Assembly: GCA_019429325.1 (NCBI GenBank)
Contig: JAHYJA010000003.1
Location: 1 to 53,648, forward strand
Length of the DNA: 53,648 bases
DNA from: Bacteroidales bacterium
GTDB lineage: Bacteria; Bacteroidota; Bacteroidia; Bacteroidales; VadinHA17
Direction: 5' to 3'
Every line of letters starts with the position of its first letter. Within the stretch, counting starts at the first letter, position 1. Under the pieces are notes generated by a model. The model did no database searches. It worked only from the letters and a program-made list of their open reading frames with translations, and was not told the DNA's origin. Made by a program: the position numbers and the translations under genes. This document shows positions 1-7,632 of this stretch, in pieces.

Positions 1-1
1 G

Positions 2-517
2 GCAATGTCTGAACTGCTCGACGTTTTACCTGTCAGTCACCCCGCACGTGAAGAGATCCTCGCTCTTTTCCGCGATCATGCCAGGGGACTGGCTTCTTAC
101 CAGGGAGCCCAGGGTTTCTGGCATCAGCTTATTGACCGGCCTGATTCATATTATGAGACCTCGGCTACTGCGATATTCACCTACTGCATATCGCACGGGA
201 TCAACAAGGGCTGGCTTGATGTGAAGGCTTACGGTCCAATGGCAATACTGGGATGGAATGCAGTACAGACTAAAGTAAATGAGATGGGGCAGGTTGAGGG
301 AACATGCGTCGGGACAGGCATGGCCTTCGATCCGGCATTCTATTACAACCGTCCGGTTAATGTTGCCGCGGCTCATGGCTACGGTCCGGTTATCATGGCA
401 GGAGCTGAGGTAATCAGACTTATGAGGAATTACCAGATTATCATTAACGATTCCGCAGTAATGTTTTATCCCCCGGGGCACGACTGGAAAAAGAATACAT
501 ATTCCCCTGCACCATAA
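2..517 (+). CDS. GH105/GH88-family unsaturated rhamnogalacturonyl hydrolase, C-terminal part
   Basis: The reading frame is open to the left edge, so this is the 3' part of a gene that starts outside the window (about 171 residues seen; complete GH105 enzymes are usually 350-400). The family removes the unsaturated uronic acid from the non-reducing end of oligosaccharides made by pectin or rhamnogalacturonan lyases. Visible family marks are the W-H-Q-L-I-D segment, YYETSATAIFTY, the GWLD turn, and the terminal block GTCVGTG followed by YYNRP and HGYGP, which builds the alpha/alpha-barrel end and substrate pocket. The next gene, a GH106-like rhamnosidase, starts 51 bases downstream on the same strand, so the two are probably co-transcribed. 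The ATG at 5 is internal rather than a true start. The family is certain; the exact substrate is inferred from the neighbours. Confidence 0.85.
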   Translation, partial: AMSELLDVLPVSHPAREEILALFRDHARGLASYQGAQGFWHQLIDRPDSYYETSATAIFTYCISHGINKGWLDVKAYGPMAILGWNAVQTKVNEMGQVEGTCVGTGMAFDPAFYYNRPVNVAAAHGYGPVIMAGAEVIRLMRNYQIIINDSAVMFYPPGHDWKKNTYSPAP

Positions 518-568
518 AGATGTACACCCACCGACCCCACAAAGCTTCCGGGGCAAAAAATCACAGCT

Positions 569-3406
569 ATGATTAAAAGACTTCTGTTTTTCGCCGTTTT
601 CTTCACCCAGGTCCTGCACGCTCAGCAGCTTACATGGCCTGAGGTTACCCGCGATTGCAGACCCTGGACACGCTGGTGGTGGCCGGGCAATATTGTCAAT
701 CCTTCAGATATTACACACAACCTGGAGATTTACAAAAACGCGGGTCTTGGGGGTGTAGAGATCACACCCATTTACGGGGTGAAGGGACAGGAAGAGAAGT
801 TCATCGATTTCCTTTCGCCGGAATGGATGAAGATGTTCACTCACACCCTTGAAGAGAGCGAGCGGCTCGATATGGGGGTTGACCTTGCCAATGCCTCGGG
901 ATGGCCATTCGGAGGTCCATGGGTCGGCCCGGAAGATGCCTGCAGGAACATCAATTATAAAACGTATTCCCTGACAGCAGGGAGTAAGCTTGATGAGAGG
1001 ATCGTATTTATCCAGCAACCTCTTGTCAGACCAGTTGGAGTAAGGCCGGATATCTCAAAGCTGATTGATCCGATCAGCAGGAATAAAAATCTTCAGCTCT
1101 ACGCACTCGATCAGATACGATTTGAGAAACCTGTTCCTTTACAGGCACTCATTGCCTATTCAGATGGAGGCGGGTTTGCTGACCTGACCGGCAGGGTCAC
1201 TCCTGCCGGTGAGCTTGACTGGACCGCACCTCCCGGGAAATGGACCCTGTGGGCTCTTTTCCAGGGATGGCACGGCAAGATGGTAGAAAGGGCCGGTCCG
1301 GGCGGAGAAGGTGACGTGATTGATCATTTCTCCGGTCAGGCAATCGATAATTACCTGAATCATTTTGATAAGTCACTCCTGGGTTACGACCTGAGTACCC
1401 TCAGGAGCTGGTTTAACGACTCGTATGAGGTTGATGATGCCTCGGGCCAGGCAGACTGGACAAATGATCTGTTCTATGAGTTCTATATCAGGAGAGGCTA
1501 TGACCTTGGAGAACACCTGCCGGCATTGTTTCAGAAAGATTATCCGGAAAAGAACGCAAGGATACTCTCGGATTACCGGCAGACTGTTTCTGATCTGTTG
1601 CTTGAAAAGTTCACTTCTCACTGGAGCAGGTGGGCAAACAGGCAGGGCAAGCTGACACGCAATCAGGCACACGGTTCTCCGGGTAACATCCTCGACCTTT
1701 ACGCGGCATCGGATATTCCTGAAGCCGAAGGAAATGAAATAACAAGGTTCAAATTCGCCTCTTCCGCATCGAATGTTGTCGGAAAACAATATACTTCATG
1801 CGAGGCGGCAACCTGGCTGAATGAACACTTCATATCAACCCTTTCGGATGTCAGAAAGAGTGCTGATCTCTTTTTCCTGGGAGGGATCAACCACCTCTTC
1901 TACCACGGTACCTGTTATTCGCCACCGGACGAACCCTGGCCCGGATTCCTGTTCTATGCCGCCGTGGAGTTCACACCTGCCAACCCGTTCTGGAATGACT
2001 TCCACACCCTTAATGAGTATATTACACGAGTTCAGTCTTTTCTTCAGCGAGGGAGGCCCGACAATGAAATACTGCTTTATTTCCCCATTTTTGACAAATA
2101 CGCTGATTACGGAAGAGAAATGCTTGAGCATTTCGACGGAATCAGTCCGTTTTACGATGGAACAGCTTTTAAAACTGCTGCCTTAACCATGCTCGAAAAA
2201 GGATATGCCTTTGACTTTATTTCTGACCTCCAGATAACAAACACCGAAGCTGAGAACGGCCTGCTTTTTACAGAAGGGAACACTTACAAAACACTCATTA
2301 TTCCGGAATGTAAATATATTCCCGTCGAAACATTCGCGCATATCCTGAAACTGGCGAGCGACGGAGCTACAATTATATTTTACGGTGATCTCCCTGCAAG
2401 TGTTGCGGGATTTGGCCTCCTTGATGAGAAGAGCAGGGCATTTGAACGCATGAAAGCCTCTGTAAATCTCAATGCTGCAAATAATGCAGATGCATCGGGA
2501 ATAACCTTTGGAAAAGGCAGATTATTAAACGGCAGTAATCTCGAAGGAGTGCTTTCTCTGGCAGGCATAAAGCGGGAATCAATGGCAGACTATGATTTAG
2601 GGTTTGTGAGAAGGGAGTCCAGTACCGGCTTTACATGGTTCATAGTCAATAAAGGAGACAAACAATTCGAAGGCTGGCTCCCCCTGAACAAAAACGTCCG
2701 GTCTGCAGGGATCTTCAATCCGATGACCGGGAATTGCGGAACAGCAGATATCAGGGACGCCGGAAAAGAATCCGCCGAAATATTTATGAGCCTGGCTCAG
2801 GGAGAATCGGTAATAATCGAATCATATCATAATCCTCCTAAAGGTAACCGGTACCCGTTTTTTGTTGCCCTCTCCCCTCCTATTGAAGTCAAAGGCAACT
2901 GGAAGGTTGATTTCAATACAGGCGGACCGGTACTTCCGCCTTCAGTTGAGGTTGCGGAACTAAAATCATGGACAGAGTTCGGGGAAGATGAATACAGGGA
3001 TTACTCGGGAAGCGCCGGATACTTAATCAATTTTACAAGGCCAAAGACCAGGGCAGATACCTGGATGCTTGATATGGGTGATGTAAAAGAGAGTGCAACG
3101 GTAACCCTGAACGGTATGAAGATTGCCTCACTTATTGGTCCGTATTTCCGCTTGATCATTAACAAAAAGCAATTAAAGAAAAACAATACTCTTGAAATTG
3201 TGGTGTCAAACCTCATGGCCAACCGTATAGCATTTATGGACCGTAATAATTTAGAGTGGAAGAAGTTCTATAACATCAATATGGCTGCGAGGTTAAAGCA
3301 GAACAGTAAAAACGGACTGTTTGATGCTTCAGCCTGGGAGCCGATGGAGTCGGGGCTGCTGGGGCCGGTGACTTTGACACCGGTTGTGGAGAGAGGTGAG
3401 AGGTGA
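569..3406 (+). CDS. Secreted GH106-like alpha-L-rhamnosidase
   Basis: A 945-residue exported enzyme; residues 1-19 form a signal peptide ending at HAQ. The N-terminal block PWTRWWWPGN and the segment ANASGWPFGGPW are typical of the large GH106/GH2-related alpha-L-rhamnosidase group. The middle part is a TIM-barrel-like region with many aromatic residues. Roughly residues 820-920 look like a galactose-binding jelly-roll module (DTWMLDMGD, TLNGMKI). Such enzymes take terminal rhamnose from rhamnogalacturonan or other plant glycans. It sits between GH105 and GH5 genes, which supports a pectin-directed cluster. The last codons and the stop lie inside a four-copy 7-bp tandem repeat, so the C-terminal residues VVERGER are partly repeat-encoded. 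I did not assign catalytic residues. Family placement is fairly sure, the substrate less so. Confidence 0.8.
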   Translation: MIKRLLFFAVFFTQVLHAQQLTWPEVTRDCRPWTRWWWPGNIVNPSDITHNLEIYKNAGLGGVEITPIYGVKGQEEKFIDFLSPEWMKMFTHTLEESERLDMGVDLANASGWPFGGPWVGPEDACRNINYKTYSLTAGSKLDERIVFIQQPLVRPVGVRPDISKLIDPISRNKNLQLYALDQIRFEKPVPLQALIAYSDGGGFADLTGRVTPAGELDWTAPPGKWTLWALFQGWHGKMVERAGPGGEGDVIDHFSGQAIDNYLNHFDKSLLGYDLSTLRSWFNDSYEVDDASGQADWTNDLFYEFYIRRGYDLGEHLPALFQKDYPEKNARILSDYRQTVSDLLLEKFTSHWSRWANRQGKLTRNQAHGSPGNILDLYAASDIPEAEGNEITRFKFASSASNVVGKQYTSCEAATWLNEHFISTLSDVRKSADLFFLGGINHLFYHGTCYSPPDEPWPGFLFYAAVEFTPANPFWNDFHTLNEYITRVQSFLQRGRPDNEILLYFPIFDKYADYGREMLEHFDGISPFYDGTAFKTAALTMLEKGYAFDFISDLQITNTEAENGLLFTEGNTYKTLIIPECKYIPVETFAHILKLASDGATIIFYGDLPASVAGFGLLDEKSRAFERMKASVNLNAANNADASGITFGKGRLLNGSNLEGVLSLAGIKRESMADYDLGFVRRESSTGFTWFIVNKGDKQFEGWLPLNKNVRSAGIFNPMTGNCGTADIRDAGKESAEIFMSLAQGESVIIESYHNPPKGNRYPFFVALSPPIEVKGNWKVDFNTGGPVLPPSVEVAELKSWTEFGEDEYRDYSGSAGYLINFTRPKTRADTWMLDMGDVKESATVTLNGMKIASLIGPYFRLIINKKQLKKNNTLEIVVSNLMANRIAFMDRNNLEWKKFYNINMAARLKQNSKNGLFDASAWEPMESGLLGPVTLTPVVERGER

Positions 3407-3421
3407 GAGGTGAGAGGTGAG
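3391..3421. repeat. Tandem 7-bp repeat (GAGAGGT x4) spanning a stop codon
   Basis: Four exact head-to-tail copies of GAGAGGT (3391-3418) plus GAG. The TGA stop of the preceding rhamnosidase gene (3404-3406) lies within the array, so copy-number change would alter where and how the protein ends. Confidence 0.9.
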
Positions 3422-3451
3422 CGGGGAGCGCAAAGCGGGGGGCGCAGGGCT

Positions 3452-3477
3452 CCAGCCTACGCTAAAGCTTCGGCTGG
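3452..3477. repeat. 26-bp dispersed hairpin element, copy 1
   Basis: Arms CCAGCC (3452-3457) and GGCTGG (3472-3477) enclose a 14-bp middle containing TAAAGCTTC. The same layout, CCNGCC-middle-GGCNGG with an AARGCTT core, recurs at 27286-27311 and, reversed, at 9142-9168. It lies in the 158-bp spacer after the rhamnosidase gene and may act as a terminator or a REP-like element. Confidence 0.7.
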
Positions 3478-3564
3478 CAAGCAGGGCGCAGAGCACAGGG
3501 CAAAAACAATGAGTGAACACTTGAATATCCTTGATTAACAATAGACTCAGTAACAATAATTAAA

Positions 3565-4731
3565 ATGAAACAGAACGGTATTACGCGAAGAATTTTTATA
3601 AGAAATTCTGCTGTTGCTACAGCCGGGCTGGTTCTTGCCGGATGCCCCGCTGCATCTGCAACTGCCAGCGGAAACGGCAACAAGCTTCCCCGCTGGAAAG
3701 GTTTCAACCTTCTTGACTTCTTCTCCCCCAATCCTCCGCGGAGTCCGGGAGGAGGCAACAGGACAACCGAAGATGACCTGAAATGGATGGCTGACTGGGG
3801 ATTCGACTTCGTCAGGTTACCAATGGCCTATCCACGTTATCTCAGTTTCGACCGTACAAGGGATATAACAAAAGAGGAGGTTTACAGCTTTGATGAGAAG
3901 GTCCTGGAAGAGGTTGATAACCTCATTTTGATGGCTCATAAATACAAGCTCCACGTGAGCCTCAATCTTCACCGCGGACCGGGATATTGCATCAATGCCG
4001 GCTTCCATGAACCTTATAACCTCTGGAAAGACAAGGAAGCACAGGATGCTTTCAATGCTCACTGGACAATGTGGGCTGAACGTTACAAATCAATTTCTTC
4101 CGACAAGCTCAGCTTTGACCTTCTGAACGAGCCTGCATACATTGAAGATATGAACGATCAGTACGCAAAGAAAGGTCCTGTACCCGGCGACATTTACAGG
4201 AAGGTTGCCGAAGGCGCCTCGGATGCAATTTGGGCAGTCAATAAGGAAAGACTCATCGTTGCAGATGGCAACGGAGGAGGTAACAGCGTTATCCCGGAGA
4301 TTGAAGACCTGGGTCTTGCACAGAGCTGTCGCGGATATCACCCGGGACTGGTCTCTCACTTCCAGGCTTCATGGGTTTGGAAAGATCCCTCACAGGCTCC
4401 CGTACCGGTATGGCCGGGAATTATCGACGACAAATATTATGGAAGGGAATCGCTTGAGGAATTCTATAAGCCATGGATTGAGCTGAAAGAGAGAGGTGTT
4501 GGCGTTCATTGCGGTGAGTGCGGGTGCTACAATAAAACGCCCCATAACGTTTTCCTTGCCTGGTTTGGCGATGTGATAGATATCCTCACAAATGCAGGAA
4601 TAGGTTATGCTCTCTGGAATTTCAGGGGCGATTTCGGTATCCTCGACTCACGTCGCACAGATATCGAATACACCGACTGGTATGGCCATAAGCTCGACAG
4701 CAAACTGCTGGAACTATTGAGAAGATACTAA
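3565..4731 (+). CDS. GH5-type glycoside hydrolase, Tat-exported lipoprotein
   Basis: A 388-residue protein whose N-terminus carries a twin-arginine motif (TRRIFIR, Arg8-Arg9), a hydrophobic stretch and a lipobox LAGC with Cys27. It should therefore be folded in the cytoplasm, exported by Tat and lipid-anchored. The rest matches the GH5 (cellulase-like) barrel: FVRLPMAYPR on an early strand, LNLHRGPGYC, the acid/base motif LNEPA with Glu189, and a nucleophile candidate Glu318 in HCGECG, followed by GYALWNFRGDFG. Both catalytic glutamates are in the expected order. GH5 enzymes cut beta-linked glucans, mannans, xylans or related glycosides; the subfamily cannot be told by eye. It follows the rhamnosidase after a repeat-filled 158-bp spacer, so it may have its own promoter. 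Family call is strong. Confidence 0.85.
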   Translation: MKQNGITRRIFIRNSAVATAGLVLAGCPAASATASGNGNKLPRWKGFNLLDFFSPNPPRSPGGGNRTTEDDLKWMADWGFDFVRLPMAYPRYLSFDRTRDITKEEVYSFDEKVLEEVDNLILMAHKYKLHVSLNLHRGPGYCINAGFHEPYNLWKDKEAQDAFNAHWTMWAERYKSISSDKLSFDLLNEPAYIEDMNDQYAKKGPVPGDIYRKVAEGASDAIWAVNKERLIVADGNGGGNSVIPEIEDLGLAQSCRGYHPGLVSHFQASWVWKDPSQAPVPVWPGIIDDKYYGRESLEEFYKPWIELKERGVGVHCGECGCYNKTPHNVFLAWFGDVIDILTNAGIGYALWNFRGDFGILDSRRTDIEYTDWYGHKLDSKLLELLRRY

Positions 4732-4766
4732 ATGGTATGGAGGCTCAGGGCAAGACTGTCTTGCAG

Positions 4767-4802
4767 GTCATGCAAGTCGTGCAAGTCATGCAAGTCGTGC
4801 AA
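4767..4802. repeat. Tandem 9-bp repeat (GTCRTGCAA x4)
   Basis: Four head-to-tail 9-bp units alternate strictly GTCATGCAA, GTCGTGCAA, GTCATGCAA, GTCGTGCAA, just after the GH5 stop. The alternation suggests duplication of an 18-bp dimer. A close relative, GTCGTGCAG x4, follows the stop codon at 15054. Confidence 0.9.
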
Positions 4803-4808
4803 AATTCC

Positions 4809-4836
4809 GATTACCGATTACTGATTACTGACTACC
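4809..4836. repeat. Tandem 7-bp repeat (GATTACY x4)
   Basis: Units GATTACC, GATTACT, GATTACT and GACTACC follow each other directly. The same heptamer returns at 27331-27351 and, as its reverse complement, at 37693-37713. A further three-copy 7-bp array (GTCTTCG, GTCTTCG, GTCTTCT) fills 4847-4867, so nearly the whole 158-bp spacer between the two convergent genes is short tandem repeats. Confidence 0.85.
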
Positions 4837-4846
4837 AGCTCTTCCC

Positions 4847-4867
4847 GTCTTCGGTCTTCGGTCTTCT
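4847..4867. repeat. Tandem 7-bp repeat (GTCTTCG x3)
   Basis: Three successive 7-bp units, the third differing in its last base, in the spacer between the convergent GH5 and GH105 genes. Confidence 0.75.
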
Positions 4868-4889
4868 TCAAGATAGTGGCAGGGTGTGA

Positions 4890-6746
4890 CTATTTGATCT
4901 TATATACTTCAGAGCCGGCAAGCAGGAAACAACCCAGACCAAAATCCTCGAAATTGGGGACATTATCATATCCAACCGGCTGGCTGTCTTTGGGCTCCTT
5001 GCCTGTGCCCTGAACATAACCAAGAAAGCCGTTCGGATGCACACAGTCGTTTACCAGGCCGTTCCATGCTTTAATAACAACAGGCATGTATTTCTTCTTA
5101 TTCAGCAAGCCATTATTGATCCCCCATGCCATGCCGTAAGTGAACAGTGCCGTTCCGGTAAGCTCTTTACCTCCGAAGTGATCCGGATCGTGAAGGCTCA
5201 CGTTCCAGAAGCCGTCGAATCTCTGGCAGGCAACCAGCGCTTCTGCCATCTCCCTGAAGGTGGTCAGGAATTCGTTCCTGTGCGGACTGTTCTCCGGCAA
5301 AAAATCCAGAGTCCTGACAAATGACGCAAACACCCATCCGTTTCCCCGTGACCAGTAGCAGTTCTTGCCATTGGGTTCCTTGTATGGGGGAACAAAATCC
5401 CTGTCACGCCACCAGAGGTGCTCATCCGGGTTATACAGTCCGTTAGTTCCGTGCCTGGTTTTTGTGAACATGTACATCTCATGCATCCGGTCAAAGTATT
5501 TGTCATCGCTGTAGATTGTTCCAAGCCTGGCAAAAACCGGCATCGCCATGTGAAGGAGATCTATCCAGCTCCAGTCATCAATCTTGCCGGTGGCCATCAT
5601 ATTGTCGATGCAAGCCTTGATATCCCTTATCCTTTCTTCCTTTGAAGGATCCATAAGGTAAAGGTCGATGTAGGTCTGGCCGCAGCACTGATCATCGCCG
5701 TTGCGGGTGGTTATGCCGTTGCGCAGTCCCCACTTGTGATACTCCCCCCACCGTACTGCATAGTCGAGATACGAGGGGTCAGGTTTAAGCCCGTAGAGAG
5801 CCATTAATCCTTCATAATATGTACCGCGGGTCCAGATATTGCTTGGCCGCTCACGCTCGGTGATAATTGTTTTTCCGACGTCAGGCCATTTATCCATAAA
5901 ATATTTGTTCGCCAGAATCATGGCCGTTACAGTTTTTTCCTTCGAAACCAGTTGTGAAGGAAAACGGTTACGGGCATTTCTCAACAGCAGATCTGTGAGG
6001 TTAACGGCTGCCTGCCTGTTCTGGAAGCTCTCCGGAAGCAGATCGTGATCAATATACTCGTTATAAATCCATGGATCACCAACAGCAAAAACATACCCAT
6101 TTCCATATTTTGCCTCGGCCATCAGCACTTTACCGTCCCTGGAGAGAACCGCCCTGGCAGGCCCCGAAATTGCAATATCTGATATCTCCTTCATATATAT
6201 TTTTGAAACTCCTGCAAAAAGAGGATGTTCCGGAAGGTTTGTAATGGCTCCCATCTCCCATTCCCTGCCTGTAACCGGATTAAGGGTAACATGATTAAAC
6301 CTCATGCCGAATTTCGCCATAAGCTTATTGAGATTTGTGAATTCGCAATTGGGGGCATCATTGGCAAGAACCGCGAGTACTCCTCCTTTTTTAACCCATC
6401 CGGCAATTGCCCTGATATCATCGGGCCCTATATAATTAGGTGAATTTGATTCGGTTGTGGTATCAGGATCAACTATTATGTAAACATCCAGGTTCTTCAA
6501 CACTGAAGCATATGGTTTTTCAATGGTTTCAATCGCTGAGCCCCGCGAAGTGAATATCTCACCCCACCTGGAATAACCGCTCCATTCGGTATCGGTCCAT
6601 AAATAATGGAATGCCTGACCGGTTTTAGCATGTGTTTCGCGGTTGAACCAGTTATCGAGCCCGACAACAGGCTGTGACAGCAGATTCTGTATATTAAGCA
6701 GGAAAACAACTGACAACAACGTGAACCTGTAACAACATTTCTTCAT
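4890..6746 (-). CDS. Two-domain GH105 unsaturated rhamnogalacturonyl hydrolase
   Basis: A 618-residue secreted protein with a signal peptide (about residues 1-24). Residues about 25-250 form an alpha/beta domain resembling DUF4350/ThuA-like class I amidotransferase folds: VDPDTTTES, GWVKKGGVLAVLAND and GNGYVFAVGDPWIYNEY. Residues about 270-618 are a full GH105 barrel: NIWTRGTYYEGLMALY, DDQCCGQTYIDLY, YWSRGNGWV, DGFWNVSLHDP, GKELTGTALFTYGMAWGI and YDNVPNFEDFGLG. GH105 enzymes hydrolyse the unsaturated galacturonyl residue left by rhamnogalacturonan or pectate lyases. The gene is on the opposite strand to its neighbours and has a near-ideal Bacteroidota promoter 28 bases upstream, so it is an independent transcription unit. 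The role of the N-terminal domain is unknown. It is the second GH105 in the window. Confidence 0.88.
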   Translation of the reverse strand: MKKCCYRFTLLSVVFLLNIQNLLSQPVVGLDNWFNRETHAKTGQAFHYLWTDTEWSGYSRWGEIFTSRGSAIETIEKPYASVLKNLDVYIIVDPDTTTESNSPNYIGPDDIRAIAGWVKKGGVLAVLANDAPNCEFTNLNKLMAKFGMRFNHVTLNPVTGREWEMGAITNLPEHPLFAGVSKIYMKEISDIAISGPARAVLSRDGKVLMAEAKYGNGYVFAVGDPWIYNEYIDHDLLPESFQNRQAAVNLTDLLLRNARNRFPSQLVSKEKTVTAMILANKYFMDKWPDVGKTIITERERPSNIWTRGTYYEGLMALYGLKPDPSYLDYAVRWGEYHKWGLRNGITTRNGDDQCCGQTYIDLYLMDPSKEERIRDIKACIDNMMATGKIDDWSWIDLLHMAMPVFARLGTIYSDDKYFDRMHEMYMFTKTRHGTNGLYNPDEHLWWRDRDFVPPYKEPNGKNCYWSRGNGWVFASFVRTLDFLPENSPHRNEFLTTFREMAEALVACQRFDGFWNVSLHDPDHFGGKELTGTALFTYGMAWGINNGLLNKKKYMPVVIKAWNGLVNDCVHPNGFLGYVQGTGKEPKDSQPVGYDNVPNFEDFGLGCFLLAGSEVYKIK

Positions 6747-6773
6747 TTTGGGATTTTTATAATATTATTAAAC

Positions 6774-6804
6774 CAAAAATAGGAAACATTACTGATGTAT
6801 CAAA
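6774..6804 (-). promoter_or_regulatory. Bacteroidota-type promoter for the two-domain GH105 gene
   Basis: Read on the minus strand: TTTG (6804-6801), exactly 19 bases, then TATTTTTG (6781-6774). This equals the Bacteroidota sigma-ABfr consensus TTTG-N19-TAnnTTTG at every fixed base. The ATG begins at 6746, giving a short leader of about 20 nt. Confidence 0.8.
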
Positions 6805-7014
6805 TTTTCCGTCCGAATTCAGTACCTTATCACCGGATGAAACCTTCATGTTACAAAAACACAAAACAGCATGAAAATAATTTTCAATCATGAAGGTTCC
6901 ACACGAATCACTTAATTTACAACAATATACTAACATTATTTTCATGTGAAATGATTAATTATCTTTGCAATGATAACACCACTTTTCCGCTTTGCAGGAT
7001 AAGGGAAGGACTTT
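6805..7014. other. AT-rich intergenic stretch without a recognised gene
   Basis: Part of the roughly 530-bp gap between the minus-strand GH105 gene and the GH43 remnant. I see no convincing coding frame. A plus-strand -7-like box TATCTTTG lies at 6960-6967, but no TTG is at the matching upstream distance. The remainder of the gap is filled by the 74-bp repeat and a hairpin. Confidence 0.5.
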
Positions 7015-7181
7015 GCGGGATCTCCCCCGGAGGAAGGGAAAATGAATGTAAGTTGTGAAATATGTTAATGAGCCCCCTCTCCCGCTGTGCGGGATCTCCC
7101 CCGGAGGAAGGGAAAATGAATGTAAGTTGTGAAATATGTTAATGAGCCCCCTCTCCCGCTGTGCGGGATCTCCCCCGGAGG
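7015..7181. repeat. 74-bp direct repeat, two full copies and a partial third
   Basis: Copies begin at 7015, 7089 and 7163, each with GCGGGATCTCCCCCGGAGG. The first two are almost identical over 74 bp (7015-7088 and 7089-7162). The third is cut after about 19 bp and runs into GGGGAGAAAA. The unit holds self-complementary CCCGC and GCGGG blocks. It lies immediately upstream of a truncated GH43 fragment. Confidence 0.9.
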
Positions 7182-7211
7182 GGGAGAAAATACTGGAAAG
7201 AATTAGTCTTA

Positions 7212-7234
7212 TTTTCCCCCTGCCAGGGGGAAAA
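7212..7234. terminator. Strong 10-bp hairpin with A/T flanks, possible bidirectional terminator
   Basis: TTTTCCCCCT (7212-7221) and AGGGGGAAAA (7225-7234) pair perfectly around a 3-nt GCC loop. It lies 43 bp before the GH43 remnant. It could stop transcription in either direction or belong to the adjoining repeat element. Confidence 0.5.
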
Positions 7235-7276
7235 AGAAAGGGGGTGTTTAATTTAGTACCATAAATAATTAAAACC

Positions 7277-7585
7277 ATGATAAACAGTTACTTCAAAACA
7301 ACCCTGACCATACTCTTCCTTCTTTCAACAACGGAATTCTACAGCCAGGAAATAGTCAATAATTCTATCAGACCCGGCGAGGTATGGCCCGACACCGATG
7401 GAAATCACATTAATGCGCATGGTGGTGGTATAGTGTTTCATGATGGTGTTTACTACTGGTTTGGTGAAGCAAGGCTTCCGGTGGAATGGGAGACAGGGAG
7501 CAGGGCGACGAAGTTCCGCAAGAGCGGAAAAGGGAGCCCGGTGATCAGATGGCATCCCGAATGGAACCCTCATACATACAGGTAA
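7277..7585 (+). pseudogene. Truncated GH43-like protein remnant
   Basis: A 102-residue frame with a signal peptide (to about residue 23, FYSQE) and then the start of a GH43-type beta-propeller: RPGEVWPDTDGNHINAHGGG, FHDGVYYWFGE. In intact relatives this opening is followed by roughly 300 or more residues of propeller. Here the family signal stops after YYWFGE, and a basic, low-complexity tail ending in WHPEWNPHTYR and TAA follows. I infer an internal deletion or rearrangement that joined the 5' end to foreign or out-of-family sequence. A repeat array stands just upstream, a possible substrate for the rearrangement. It may be transcribed but should not form an active hydrolase. Confidence 0.65.
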
Positions 7586-7632
7586 AAACTATTTAAGTAA
7601 TTTGTACCATTATATAACCTTATCAGAAACAC

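Noticed and set aside
146..619. Minus-strand 157-residue frame opposite the GH105 end
   Set aside because: Cysteine-rich shadow of a well-supported plus-strand gene; no family motif.
7021..7186. Possible CRISPR array in the 74-bp repeat region
   Set aside because: Units are contiguous with no unique spacers of regular length, and no cas gene is near.
6955..7278. Minus-strand 107-residue frame over the repeat block
   Set aside because: It is translated from the 74-bp repeats and shows repeated peptides only.
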